NCBI GenBank assembly: GCA_025359215.1
Contig: JANYHE010000087.1
Coordinates: 1 to 47,180 of the forward strand
Source of the DNA: Hyphomicrobiales bacterium
GTDB lineage: Bacteria > Pseudomonadota > Alphaproteobacteria > Rhizobiales > Aestuariivirgaceae
Length of the DNA stretch: 47,180 nucleotides
Direction of reading: 5' to 3'
The notes under the pieces are model-generated. The model had not been told where the DNA came from. It did no database searches and was given only the letters and a program-made list of their open reading frames with translations. Shown here one piece after another: positions 19,044-27,047 of this stretch (position 1 is its first letter; the number at the start of each line of letters is the position of its first letter). A program made the translations under genes and the position numbers.

Positions 19044-19661
19044 TTAGCTGTCATGCGCGGATACGGCTCTTGCCACCGCAGGGCGGGCGTTCATGGCGAT
19101 GCGGTGGGCCAATATTTTGGGGAACGTGTTGATATCCACACCATCAGCTTCCATCCAATTTGTAATGGTGAAGAGATAAGCATCAGCGACCGTGAACTGA
19201 TTGCCAAAAACCCATGGGCCTTTGAGATATTCGTTTTCAATGATGGTGAAGCAATCCCGCATGTTTTGTGGGACTTTTATTTTCAAAGCTTCTTGCACCG
19301 CGGGATCATCTGACCAGCGATATCCGCGGCCCCGGTGCGAATGGTTGGGATGAACCGTTGATGAAAGGTAGGCGTTAAAGGCTTGCATTTGCGCGAGCTG
19401 AAAAAGATCAGTGGGCGCTAGATTCGCAGCTGGAAATATTTGAGCAATGTAAGTGAGAATCGCAACATTCTCGCTGAGCACGCCATGGTCGGTTGCCAAA
19501 GTTGGCACACGGCCTTTCGGGTTTAGTTTTTTGAAGGCATCACCGTTTTGCTCGCCCGCGGCAAAGTTCATGCGATAAGGCGTGAAAGTGGCACCCGCTT
19601 CTTCAAGTGCAATGTAGGGTGCGAGCGAACAGGAGTGGGGTGAATAATACAGCGTGAGCAT
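19044..19661 (-). CDS. Glutathione S-transferase
   Basis: A 205-residue two-domain GST. The thioredoxin-like N-terminus reads MLTLYYSPHSCSLAPYIALE, with the catalytic Ser/Cys cluster near residue 10 typical of beta-class bacterial GSTs. The glutathione-binding LNPKGRVPTL and SENVAILTYIAQ follow, then an all-helical C-domain with GNQFTVADAYLFTI. Its ATG shares a base with the grxD stop (TAATG), so both are in one transcript. The link with the Grx4/BolA pair suggests glutathione-dependent chemistry, but a specific substrate is not known. Confidence 0.9.
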   Translation of the reverse strand: MLTLYYSPHSCSLAPYIALEEAGATFTPYRMNFAAGEQNGDAFKKLNPKGRVPTLATDHGVLSENVAILTYIAQIFPAANLAPTDLFQLAQMQAFNAYLSSTVHPNHSHRGRGYRWSDDPAVQEALKIKVPQNMRDCFTIIENEYLKGPWVFGNQFTVADAYLFTITNWMEADGVDINTFPKILAHRIAMNARPAVARAVSAHDS

Positions 19662-19987
19662 TACGCTGCGACCACGCCCTTTTCTTCCATCAGCTGCTTC
19701 AACTCACCGGATTGATACATTTCCATCATTATATCAGCACCGCCGACAAATTCGCCCTTCACATAAAGCTGAGGCACTGTGGGCCAGTTGGTGTAATCTT
19801 TAATGCCTTGGCGAATTTCATCGTTGGCCAGAACGTTCACATCTTTGAACGGCACACCAAGGTGCTGCAAAATTTGCACGGAACGACCAGAGAAGCCGCA
19901 TTGTGGCATGTCGGTGTTGCCCTTCATAAAAAGCACAACGTCATTGTTTTTTACGGTGGTGTCGATTTGGTTGTGAATGTCGGTCAT
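19661..19987 (-). CDS. grxD: Monothiol glutaredoxin (Grx4/GrxD type)
   Basis: A 108-residue CGFS glutaredoxin that, with BolA-family partners, carries and delivers [2Fe-2S] clusters. The active site is in DMPQCGFSGRSVQIL, followed by TVPQLYVKGEFVGGADIMME. The start at 19987 gives MTDIHNQIDTTVK, as in the family; the frame is open far upstream only because it lies over bolA. It begins one base after the bolA stop, so the pair is co-translated, fitting the known physical partnership. Confidence 0.95.
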   Translation of the reverse strand: MTDIHNQIDTTVKNNDVVLFMKGNTDMPQCGFSGRSVQILQHLGVPFKDVNVLANDEIRQGIKDYTNWPTVPQLYVKGEFVGGADIMMEMYQSGELKQLMEEKGVVAA

Positions 19988-19988
19988 G

Positions 19989-20225
19989 TTAGTTCTCCAG
20001 AACTGTTGTGGTGAGAGCCAGCGCATGCAGCACGCCGCCCATGTTTCCTTTGAGTGCAGCATAGACCATTTGGTGCTGCTGCACCCGGGATTTCCCTTTG
20101 AAGGAAGATGAAGCCACAGTCGCAGAATAATGATTGCCATCGCCTGCAAGGTCTTTGATTTCGATCACAGCATCGGGCAGGGCGTCTTTGATAAACGTTT
20201 CAATTTCGGGGGCAGTCATGGCCAT
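19989..20225 (-). CDS. bolA: BolA/IbaG family protein
   Basis: A 78-residue BolA-fold protein (IETFIKDALPDAVIEIKDL, GDGNHYSATVASSSFKGKSR, QQHQMVYAALKGNMGGVLHA). Together with monothiol Grx it forms [2Fe-2S] heterodimers. Start 20225 has AAAGGA eight bases upstream; ATG 20219 and ATG 20234 are alternatives. It is the first gene of a bolA-grxD-gst unit. In other Rhizobiales this pair directly follows purL; here about 1.5 kb of other genes and repeats separate them. Confidence 0.92.
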   Translation of the reverse strand: MAMTAPEIETFIKDALPDAVIEIKDLAGDGNHYSATVASSSFKGKSRVQQHQMVYAALKGNMGGVLHALALTTTVLEN

Positions 20226-20345
20226 GTGGAGCATCCTTTTCTATAAGTCTTAAATAGGACAGTGCATTAGAAATTACCAGTGCGCCGTTGATCTGATGTG
20301 GCTTTCGAGATAATGTTTGGTCTACAAACGAAAACGGATGAATAT

Positions 20346-20924
20346 ATGTCAATTTCCCGCCGTGCATTTATAAGCTCAATGATCGCCACTGGGTTTTTGT
20401 CAAAGGCCGCAATAGCTGAACAATTTCCGATTAACATGAAACAAGAGCAGGACGTTGAGTATCCGTTCCGAATGCGTGGCATAGACTATGAAACTTCGGA
20501 GCCTGCTGGCACCATTGTGATCGATCCGCATAAGTGTTTTCTTTATCATATTCTCGGTGGCGGCAAGGCCACACGTTATGGGGTTTCGGTGGGTAAAGCC
20601 ACCCATGCCTGGGTGGGAGAAGTGACAATAAACCGTATGGCAGAATGGCCTGTGTGGGTGCCAGCACCTTACCATCTGGAGCAAATTCCTTCATTGATTA
20701 AATGGAAAGATGGAATGCCCGGCGGGCCGGACAATCCCCTCGGCGCGCGGGCCATGTATTTATATAAAGGCGAGGTGGACACTGTGAACCGCATTCACGG
20801 TGGGGCCAAGCCGGAGTGGATTGGCAAAAAAGCCACAGCCGGCTGCATCAGCTTGCTGAATGTGGATGTGGTGCATTTGTACGCCCAAGTGCAGGTGGGC
20901 ACACGGGTGGTGATGCTGGGGTGA
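20346..20924 (+). CDS. YkuD-type L,D-transpeptidase with Tat-like signal and unusual active site
   Basis: The N-terminus SRRAFISSMIATGF looks like a Tat signal. The mature part follows the ErfK/YbiS family (LGGGKATRYGVSVGKATHAW, EWPVWVPAP, MPGGPDNPLGARAMYLY), which cross-links peptidoglycan stems or attaches proteins to them. The catalytic region is IHGGAKPEWIG...ATAGCISLLN. His and Cys are present, but the usual SxGC[IV]R is AGCIS, so both the conserved Ser and the Arg after the Cys are replaced. Start ATG 20346 is the Met of the Tat signal; the frame extends 16 codons upstream. The stop overlaps the next gene's GTG. Lone extension of the cluster between bolA and purL. Confidence 0.85.
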   Translation: MSISRRAFISSMIATGFLSKAAIAEQFPINMKQEQDVEYPFRMRGIDYETSEPAGTIVIDPHKCFLYHILGGGKATRYGVSVGKATHAWVGEVTINRMAEWPVWVPAPYHLEQIPSLIKWKDGMPGGPDNPLGARAMYLYKGEVDTVNRIHGGAKPEWIGKKATAGCISLLNVDVVHLYAQVQVGTRVVMLG

Positions 20925-21370
20925 GTATTCGTCGTTTGAATGCCAGTGATTTTAATGGCGTGGCAGTGCTTTATGCTGAGCTTACTGGCGAGTCTATGCT
21001 TAAAGATGACAGGCAATTTCTGCACACTCTGGATTTTGCGGGAACGCAAATGTTTGGCGTAGAGGTGCAGGACAGAATTATCTCAATGGCGACTTTGCAC
21101 ATTTTACCGAACTTGGGTGGGGTGAGAATGGCTTATGGTTTGGTTGAAAATGTTGTGACTCTTGCGGCGTTTCAAAGGCAGGGTTTTGGTCGCGTTGTGA
21201 TGGCCGCAGTGGTTGAAGCGGCTTGGGCGGCTGGCGCTTATAAGATTATGCTGCTGACAGGTGTTGAGGCGGGGGCCGCAGGGTTTTACGAAAAGTGCGG
21301 ATTTTCAGGGGACAGCAAGATTGGGATGCAAATGAGAAGGGTGCCGACCCGAAAAGCGAGAAAAGTATAG
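20921..21370 (+). CDS. GNAT-family N-acetyltransferase
   Basis: A 149-residue GNAT protein: SIRRLNASDFNGVAVLYAEL at the start, an acetyl-CoA loop region VVTLAAFQRQGFGRVVMAAV, and the closing GAAGFYEKCGFSG motif. GTG 20921 starts it, overlapping the transpeptidase stop (GTGA), so the pair is translationally coupled. The frame stays open upstream only over the transpeptidase gene. The substrate is unknown. The gene ends directly at the start of a palindromic repeat block. Confidence 0.85.
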   Translation: MSIRRLNASDFNGVAVLYAELTGESMLKDDRQFLHTLDFAGTQMFGVEVQDRIISMATLHILPNLGGVRMAYGLVENVVTLAAFQRQGFGRVVMAAVVEAAWAAGAYKIMLLTGVEAGAAGFYEKCGFSGDSKIGMQMRRVPTRKARKV

Positions 21371-21372
21371 AG

Positions 21373-21424
21373 CCCTCATCCCCCTGTCGGGACCTTCTCC
21401 CATCCTCAGAAGGACGGGAGAAGG
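21373..21424. repeat. Half-length palindromic repeat (RIME-like)
   Basis: The segment runs from CCCTCATCC to a long hairpin whose outer arms CCTTCTCCC (21393-21401) and GGGAGAAGG (21416-21424) enclose a TCCT-CAGA-AGGA inner stem with one A-C mismatch. It matches the right half of the larger element at 26915-27037 (same CCCTCATCC...CCTTCTCCC...GGGAGAAGG order). Such mosaic palindromes are known between genes in rhizobia. Confidence 0.75.
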
Positions 21425-21427
21425 CGG

Positions 21428-21508
21428 ATGTATTGGCATGTTGAATGTGGATGTGGTGCATTTGTGCTCGCAAGTGCAGGCGGCACGCGGGTGGTGATGC
21501 TGGGGTGA
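21428..21508 (+). pseudogene. Decayed tail of a second L,D-transpeptidase gene
   Basis: This stretch closely resembles the last ~70 bases of the transpeptidase gene ending at 20924, including the shared GAATGTGGATGTGGTGCATT. Translated, it gives CIGMLNVDVVHLCSQVQ against CISLLNVDVVHLYAQVQ. Several differences are synonymous (TGT/TGC, ATT/ATC), so it probably evolved as coding sequence before decay. A one-base deletion after GTGCAG shifts the frame; the last bases (GTGGTGATGCTGGGGTGA) are identical but out of phase. Everything upstream, including the His motif, has been replaced by the palindrome at 21373-21424. Confidence 0.7.
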
Positions 21509-21530
21509 TGGTGCTGCGAATTGAGGTTCT

Positions 21531-21687
21531 TCATCCTTCTTCGCGCGTAAGCGTGGGGAAGGTGGATCGCGCCTCTTTCTTGGCGCGAGACGGATGGGGT
21601 GGTCGGAGTGGAGTTTTGCTGCCACCGCCCCATCCGTCTTGCGCAAAACCGCGCAATCCACCTTCCCCACTTCGTGGAGAAGGATGA
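21531..21687. repeat. Large imperfect inverted repeat between two genes
   Basis: The left arm (21531-21603) and the reverse complement of the right arm (21621-21687) share long runs, including GTGGGGAAGGTGGAT and AGACGGATGGGG. About 17 bases separate the arms. The element ends three bases before the purL stop on the opposite strand. It resembles non-autonomous palindromic elements (MITE or REP/RIME class). Short open frames through it are artefacts. Confidence 0.8.
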
Positions 21688-21690
21688 GAG

Positions 21691-23877
21691 TTAACTCGCC
21701 ATATAATTCGGGAACCAGCCTTCATGAGAGGTGCGCAACTCTGCCACGGCGATTTCGGTTTTGCCGATGGCAAGGGTTGGATCGGTTGTGACGGTTCCAA
21801 TGCGGATAATATCGACCCCTGCCACGTGGGCTTGGGTGATGATTTTTGCGGCTTCGGTGTGTTTGCAGGTGAGTACATAACGCGCTTGATCTTCGCTGAA
21901 GAGATGCTCGTGGCTCAAAGCATCGATGGTGGCACCGAGCGAAGTGGGCAAGGCCATTTCGATCACTGTCGTTACCAAGCCGCCGTCAGAAATGTCATGT
22001 ACTGCAGTCACTTGGCTGTGGTTGATCAAGTTTCGCACGAAGTCGCCGTTTTTCTTTTCTGTGGCTAAATCCACTGGCGGGGGCGCGCCTTCTTCGCGGC
22101 CCAGAATTTCTCTTAAATAAATGGATTGGCCCAAATGTGTGCCATGACCACCGACTAGCAAAATGGCATCGCCTACGGATTTGAAATGCTTGGTGGTCAT
22201 TTTGCTCAAATCCTTGAGCAGGCCGACACCGCCGATGGCGGGGGTGGGCAAAATGGCTTTGCCATTGGTTTCGTTATAGAGCGAAACGTTGCCGGAGACG
22301 ACTGGGTAATCCAGTGCGCGGCACGCAGCGTCGATGCCCCTCAACGCAAACACAATCTGCCCCATGATTTCGGGCTTTTCTGGATTGCCGAAATTGAGAT
22401 TATCCGTAATGGCGATGGGTTCAGCACCCACACACGTGAGATTGCGCCAGGTTTCGGCCACGGCTTGCTTGCCGCCCTCATAGGGATCGGCCTGTACATA
22501 GCGCGGTGTCACATCGGTTGAAACAGCAATTGCTTTATTGTAGCCAACGCGCACCACGCCTGCATCGCCGCCGGGAATTTGGGCGGTGTTGCTGCCGATG
22601 AGCGAGTCATATTGTTCCCAAACCCAACGCCTCGAGCACATATCGGGGCTGCCGATGATTTTGATAATGGCAGCTTTCAGGTCGGCAGGCGCTGGCACAT
22701 TGGTGAGCAGAGCGAGCTTTTTTGGTTCGACCCATGGGCGGTCATATTCCGGCGCTTCATCCCCCATTTGCTTGATCGGCAAATCAGCTTTCACTTCACC
22801 TTGATGTTTAATAATAAAGCGCAAGGTGTTGGTTGTCTTGCCGATTATGGCAAAATCCAAGCCCCATTTGTGGAAAATGGCTTCGGCTTGTTTTTCGAGT
22901 TCCGGCCGCAGCACCATCAGCATCCGCTCTTGGGATTCAGACAGCATCATTTCGTAGGCGCTCATATTTTCTTCGCGGCATGGCACCATATCTAGGTCAA
23001 GCTCGATGCCGAGATCGCCTTTCGCACCCATTTCAACTGCTGACGATGTGAGGCCCGCAGCGCCCATATCTTGAATGGCGATGACGGCACCTGAGGCCAT
23101 CAATTCCAAGCAGGCTTCGAGCAGGCATTTTTCTGTGAAGGGGTCGCCCACTTGCACGGTGGGGCGTTTTTCATCGGCCTTGTTGTCAAATTCTGCACTC
23201 GCCATGGTGGCGCCGTGGATGCCATCACGGCCCGTTTTTGCGCCAAGGTAAACCACAGGCAGGCCCACACCTTTGGCTTTGGACAGGAAAATTTTATCGG
23301 TGTCGGCAATGCCAACGGCCATGGCGTTGACCAGAATGTTGCCATTATAGCTTTCGTGAAAATTCACTTCGCCGCCGATGGTGGGAACCCCAAATGAATT
23401 TCCATAGCCGCCCACGCCCGCCACAACGCCCGAAACGAGATGGCGGGTTTTGGGATGATCAGGTGAGCCGAAACGCAGTGCATTCAGTGCTGCAATGGGA
23501 CGAGCCCCCATAGTGAACACATCGCGCAGTATGCCTCCCACACCGGTAGCTGAACCCTGATAAGGTTCAATGAAACTTGGATGGTTGTGGCTTTCCATTT
23601 TGAAGATGATGGCTTGGCCGTCATCAATATCAATCACGCCTGCATTTTCGCCGGGGCCGATCAAAACGCGCTCACCTGTGGTGGGCAGCTTTTTCAGATG
23701 TTTCTTCGATGATTTATAAGAACAATGCTCGTTCCACATGGCCGAACAAATGCCAAGTTCGGTCATGGTTGGGGTGCGGCCTAGCAGGTCTAGAAAGCGC
23801 TGATATTCATCGGGCTTCAGGCCGTGGGCTTTAACAATTTCTGGGGTGATTGCGGGTTCGGCGGCGTGTTTCATCAT
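21691..23877 (-). CDS. purL: Phosphoribosylformylglycinamidine synthase, large subunit
   Basis: The short-form PurL (728 aa) catalyses step four of purine synthesis with PurQ (glutaminase) and PurS. Landmarks: [20 protein letters not shown], the ATP-site [55 protein letters not shown], and [15 protein letters not shown]. The last is the glycine-rich segment of the AIR-synthase fold. The start is ATG 23877 (a second ATG is at 23874). It is separated from purQ by a PAP2 gene and a possible small gene, so it probably needs its own promoter. Confidence 0.97.
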   Translation of the reverse strand: MMKHAAEPAITPEIVKAHGLKPDEYQRFLDLLGRTPTMTELGICSAMWNEHCSYKSSKKHLKKLPTTGERVLIGPGENAGVIDIDDGQAIIFKMESHNHPSFIEPYQGSATGVGGILRDVFTMGARPIAALNALRFGSPDHPKTRHLVSGVVAGVGGYGNSFGVPTIGGEVNFHESYNGNILVNAMAVGIADTDKIFLSKAKGVGLPVVYLGAKTGRDGIHGATMASAEFDNKADEKRPTVQVGDPFTEKCLLEACLELMASGAVIAIQDMGAAGLTSSAVEMGAKGDLGIELDLDMVPCREENMSAYEMMLSESQERMLMVLRPELEKQAEAIFHKWGLDFAIIGKTTNTLRFIIKHQGEVKADLPIKQMGDEAPEYDRPWVEPKKLALLTNVPAPADLKAAIIKIIGSPDMCSRRWVWEQYDSLIGSNTAQIPGGDAGVVRVGYNKAIAVSTDVTPRYVQADPYEGGKQAVAETWRNLTCVGAEPIAITDNLNFGNPEKPEIMGQIVFALRGIDAACRALDYPVVSGNVSLYNETNGKAILPTPAIGGVGLLKDLSKMTTKHFKSVGDAILLVGGHGTHLGQSIYLREILGREEGAPPPVDLATEKKNGDFVRNLINHSQVTAVHDISDGGLVTTVIEMALPTSLGATIDALSHEHLFSEDQARYVLTCKHTEAAKIITQAHVAGVDIIRIGTVTTDPTLAIGKTEIAVAELRTSHEGWFPNYMAS

Positions 23878-23916
23878 GCTCGCCGTTTAGCGTTGTGAGC
23901 AGAGATTCACAAATGC

Positions 23917-24153
23917 TTATTCGTGTTTTTTGGACGGTGCTTTTGTTGTGTGGAGTTCGTGGTCATCAACGTATTTTCTTGCACGAAGGTGTAAGGCCTC
24001 GTTCAGCTTGCGCAATTCCTGCAATCGTTCGTCTTCGCTGGCATTGCGGCCAAATAGGGTTTTTAACACGGAATTCTCCCGGCTCGATGTTATTGCCCCC
24101 GCAATGTGGTCGTTTTTAACGGTGGGAGATTGCACAATGGTTAATTCGTGCAA
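23917..24153 (-). CDS. Possible small protein, unknown
   Basis: A 78-codon frame fills most of the 334-base gap between purL and the PAP2 gene. It encodes a hydrophilic, helix-prone sequence (NASEDERLQELRKLNEALHL, then RARKYVDDHELHTTK) with a basic C-terminus. The first start is TTG 24153 or GTG 24135; neither has a convincing ribosome site. No family is recognised. The composition looks protein-like, but overlapping frames exist on the other strand. Beyond this I see nothing in the gap. Confidence 0.35.
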   Translation of the reverse strand: MHELTIVQSPTVKNDHIAGAITSSRENSVLKTLFGRNASEDERLQELRKLNEALHLRARKYVDDHELHTTKAPSKKHE

Positions 24154-24211
24154 TTTCCAAGTGTTTTAGTTTGTTTTCAATGAAGAGAATATTTCGCACT
24201 TAATGCTTATT

Positions 24212-25252
24212 TCAGCCCGCGTTTAGTATTCGTTTCAGCGCTTTTGGCAACGGAAATGAATTTGGCTGAGTGTCGGCGATGTGGTTTGAAATGTGGCGTT
24301 CAATTTTGGTGCGCCAGACGTAAATTGCGCCCGCTGTGACGGCCATTCCGCCTAACACATCGACCAAATAATGCCCTCCAAAAATGGGTGTACCTGCTAT
24401 TATAGCTGCGCCAATTGCAATGCCAATTACAGTTGAATACCACCAACCACGGCTGCACCATGCAATGATCAAGGCCATGCAGGTGTGGAACGAGGGAAAA
24501 GACACAAGGCCTTGCATATCATCGGGCCGCAAGAGCACTGGGCCATTGCCGCGCAGGGCCAAGAGTTGATCGACATGCAGAACGCCCGTGCCAATTTGCA
24601 GGCGGGTGAGCAGCTCTTGATCACCGAGCAGGGCCATGGTGGCTTTGGCTGGGAATGCTGTGGCCATGACAATGCAGACAATGGCGGTGACCACCACGAG
24701 ATAAATAATTTCCAGCGCGCGGCGGCGATCATTTAATATAATCAAAGTGACGGCCAAAGCGGCGAGGCCACTGAATGTGATTTGATTATAGGCGAAAAAT
24801 AGAATTTCGGTGACCAGCGGCGAAGCTGTGAGCCACTTTGAATAGGCTAGCCAATCAAAGCCTAGCGCCACATCCCACGCCATCAGCCGATCATCGGCCA
24901 TAGGCATGTTGGTGGACATGGTGAGGTGGTTGAGTACCTGTAAATTACGCATGAGGAGAGCTGACAACAATACGTATAAAAGGATCGACCACAGACGGTG
25001 CAAGAACCAATCAAATTTATCAGGCTTCAGCATTCGAAAAGAGATGATTGCAAAAGCCGCAACAGTGAGAATAGCGTTGCCGGTCATCCAGTTTGGTTCG
25101 ATGGAAATGCGGGCACTGAGACCCAACCAGAGACTGTTCACTGCGAAAAGTGCAAGAACGGCAGACCATAATAACCAATGTGGAAATGCCCATTGCTTGA
25201 ATTCGGCAAGGTTGAAGGTTCTGAGTGTTGATTGCGCTGCGGTCAATTGCAT
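24212..25252 (-). CDS. Integral-membrane PAP2-family phosphatase/transferase
   Basis: A 346-residue membrane protein with a soluble N-terminus, several hydrophobic helices and the C-terminal PAP2 active-site motifs SFPSFHTCMAL (motif 2 His) and GGHYLVDVLGG (motif 3 His and Asp). The classic KxxxxxxRP motif 1 is not obvious, which fits the PAP2_3 subgroup (inositol-phosphotransferase-like) better than undecaprenyl-pyrophosphate phosphatases. It is expected to act on lipid phosphates at the outer face of the inner membrane. It lies between purQ and purL, where relatives usually have no such gene. Confidence 0.8.
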   Translation of the reverse strand: MQLTAAQSTLRTFNLAEFKQWAFPHWLLWSAVLALFAVNSLWLGLSARISIEPNWMTGNAILTVAAFAIISFRMLKPDKFDWFLHRLWSILLYVLLSALLMRNLQVLNHLTMSTNMPMADDRLMAWDVALGFDWLAYSKWLTASPLVTEILFFAYNQITFSGLAALAVTLIILNDRRRALEIIYLVVVTAIVCIVMATAFPAKATMALLGDQELLTRLQIGTGVLHVDQLLALRGNGPVLLRPDDMQGLVSFPSFHTCMALIIAWCSRGWWYSTVIGIAIGAAIIAGTPIFGGHYLVDVLGGMAVTAGAIYVWRTKIERHISNHIADTQPNSFPLPKALKRILNAG

Positions 25253-25311
25253 TTTCAGTTCCCTGTTCTGAAGTTCAGATGCGAACTTAACGAGGGAACC
25301 TTGAAATGCGG

Positions 25312-25974
25312 TTAAGCGGCCAAAAGCCCTTCAAACAAGGGCCTGCAATCCATTTTGCCATGGATCGCTTCGATCATGTTTTCGGGATGAGGCATCATGC
25401 CGATGACATTGCCTGAGGCTGAGACAATTCCTGCAATGTCATTTGTTGCCCCATTAGGATTTGTGCCCTCAGCATATCGGAACACAACGCGGCCTTCACC
25501 TTCGAGGGCTTGTAGTGTTTCTGCGTCACATAAATAATTGCCTTCGCCATGGGCAACAGGGCAGGAAACAATCTGGCCTTTGGCCATTTTGTTCGTGAAG
25601 AAAGTTTGGTTGTTTTCAATCTCTAATTTCACTTCGCGACAGACGAATTTAAGAGCCGCGTTGCGCACCAGAACGCCGGGCAAGAGGCCTGCTTCGGTAA
25701 TGATTTGAAAGCCATTGCACACACCCAGAACCTTGAGTCCTTTCAGGGCCTTGGCGCGAATATCTTGCATAATGGGTGAACGAGCCGCGATGGCACCACA
25801 GCGGAGATAATCACCATAAGAAAACCCACCGGGCACAACAACCAAATCAACATCAGGCAGGGTTGCCTCAGTATGCCAAACCGAAATGGCCTTGTGGCCA
25901 GTGGTGGCTTCAAGGGCAAGCATCATATCGCGTTCGCGATTGATGCCGGGGAAGGTGATGACGGCGGATTTCAT
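25312..25974 (-). CDS. purQ: Phosphoribosylformylglycinamidine synthase, glutaminase subunit
   Basis: PurQ is the class I glutamine amidotransferase that feeds ammonia to PurL. The catalytic Cys is in [20 protein letters not shown], and the His/Glu pair is in [12 protein letters not shown]. The [10 protein letters not shown] start and [16 protein letters not shown] are family hallmarks. The length, 220 aa, is normal. It is on the same strand as purS and purC, but the expected close purS-purQ junction is broken by a gene on the opposite strand (26040-26636). Confidence 0.97.
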   Translation of the reverse strand: MKSAVITFPGINRERDMMLALEATTGHKAISVWHTEATLPDVDLVVVPGGFSYGDYLRCGAIAARSPIMQDIRAKALKGLKVLGVCNGFQIITEAGLLPGVLVRNAALKFVCREVKLEIENNQTFFTNKMAKGQIVSCPVAHGEGNYLCDAETLQALEGEGRVVFRYAEGTNPNGATNDIAGIVSASGNVIGMMPHPENMIEAIHGKMDCRPLFEGLLAA

Positions 25975-26039
25975 GGCATTGGTTCCGTGTTTATGTATTG
26001 TGGTTTACAATATTGAATTTGATAGAGCCAGTGGAAACC

Positions 26040-26636
26040 ATGGACCTCTCGGAGCGTAACCAAAAAAACAACTCAACTGGGTATCAACCCAGTGAATGGC
26101 AAATATTGGCTTATTGTTTTTATGGTTTGGTTATCTGTTTTACGTGCGCTTTGACTTTTGGTGGGTTGGCCCTTCGTGACTATAGCCAATTTTCTTGGTG
26201 GCGAAATGCTACCAGCACAGTCGATCAAACAACGGATGTTTGTCGATTTAGAATAAGTAGGCCCCGTAGAAGAGAAGTTGTGGTTGATCACGATATTTTT
26301 TGTAATGATCCAGTTAAAATGAGTCAGTTTAGCTCGCAAAGATGGATTATGGTGCCAATGCTAGAAATTGGAATCCATTTTATCAACCAAAGCGGTAACG
26401 AGGTTAAAGCAAAATTTAAAGTGCCAAAAACCGAAATTAATTCGCTCAAATCTGGTGATAAATTGGATATAAAATACTCAATGATTTCTGAGACAAATGT
26501 AACCTTACGCAGCACTGTTGGTAAATCTTATGGTTCCGATTTTTTGATTTTTTTGATTTTTGGGAGTGTTTTTGTTTACTTGATTCGGTTTTCTTCAAGA
26601 CTTTTCATTAAATTGATGAGGCAGTCCAATGATTGA
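26040..26636 (+). CDS. Unknown membrane protein inserted in the pur cluster
   Basis: A 198-residue protein with one hydrophobic helix near the N-terminus (LAYCFYGLVICFTCALTFGG), a hydrophilic middle of about 110 residues, and a second helix near the C-terminus (FLIFLIFGSVFVYLIRF). The plan resembles DUF3592-type proteins, but I cannot assign it. ATG 26040 follows GTGGAAACC; the frame opens 14 codons earlier at a TTG. Base composition is plainly A/T-richer than its neighbours, with many AAA, ATT and TTT codons, and it runs against the pur genes. These are signs of acquisition. Confidence 0.7.
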   Translation: MDLSERNQKNNSTGYQPSEWQILAYCFYGLVICFTCALTFGGLALRDYSQFSWWRNATSTVDQTTDVCRFRISRPRRREVVVDHDIFCNDPVKMSQFSSQRWIMVPMLEIGIHFINQSGNEVKAKFKVPKTEINSLKSGDKLDIKYSMISETNVTLRSTVGKSYGSDFLIFLIFGSVFVYLIRFSSRLFIKLMRQSND

Positions 26637-26656
26637 GTTAACCAAATCCGCTCTCG

Positions 26657-26896
26657 TTAACCTAACTCAATCTCGTAGTTTTCAATCACAGTATTGGCAA
26701 TCAGCTTTTCGCACATTTGTTTGATGGCGGCTTCGGCTTTTGCTTTATCTGTTTCGGCCAAATCGATTTCAAAGAATTTGCCTTGGCGCACGCCGTTTAC
26801 GCCACCAAAGCCGAGAGAACCCAATGCGCCTTCGATGGCTTTGCCTTGGGGGTCGAGGACACCGTTTTTGAGGGTGACTTTGATTTTGGCTTTCAT
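26657..26896 (-). CDS. purS: Phosphoribosylformylglycinamidine synthase subunit PurS
   Basis: PurS (79 aa) bridges PurQ and PurL in the FGAM synthase complex. The frame reads MKAKIKVTLKNGVLDPQGKA, then ALGSLGFGGVNGVRQGKFFE and a helical end, as in the family. Start 26896 is the first ATG of the canonical N-terminus; the frame opens four codons earlier. It follows purC after a 123-base palindromic element. Confidence 0.95.
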   Translation of the reverse strand: MKAKIKVTLKNGVLDPQGKAIEGALGSLGFGGVNGVRQGKFFEIDLAETDKAKAEAAIKQMCEKLIANTVIENYEIELG

Positions 26897-26914
26897 AACA
26901 ATTTCCACATTTTT

Positions 26915-27037
26915 CCCTCTCCCCTTGAGGGAGAGGCTGCCCGAAGGGCGGGTGAGGGGTTGGTAGATGCGAGTCCTGCTGCCGGCAGCCCCCTCATCCG
27001 GCGCGCTGCGCCACCTTCTCCCTCGAGGGGAGAAGGG
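26915..27037. repeat. Full RIME-like palindromic element between purC and purS
   Basis: The left arm begins CCCTCTCCCCTTGAGGGAGAGG (two segments of one hairpin) and continues to GGGTGAGGGG. The right arm begins CCCCTCATCC and ends CCTTCTCCCTCGAGGGGAGAAGG (again one hairpin). Each arm folds on itself, and the arms also pair with each other. It shares its right half with the element at 21373-21424. It fills nearly all of the purC-purS gap, so it would be part of any joint transcript. Confidence 0.85.
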
Positions 27038-27047
27038 TAGAGATTTG

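Noticed and set aside
21445-21687. Open frames running through the relic and palindrome between the acetyltransferase and purL
   Set aside because: They consist of repeat arms and a frameshifted gene tail; no coherent protein results.
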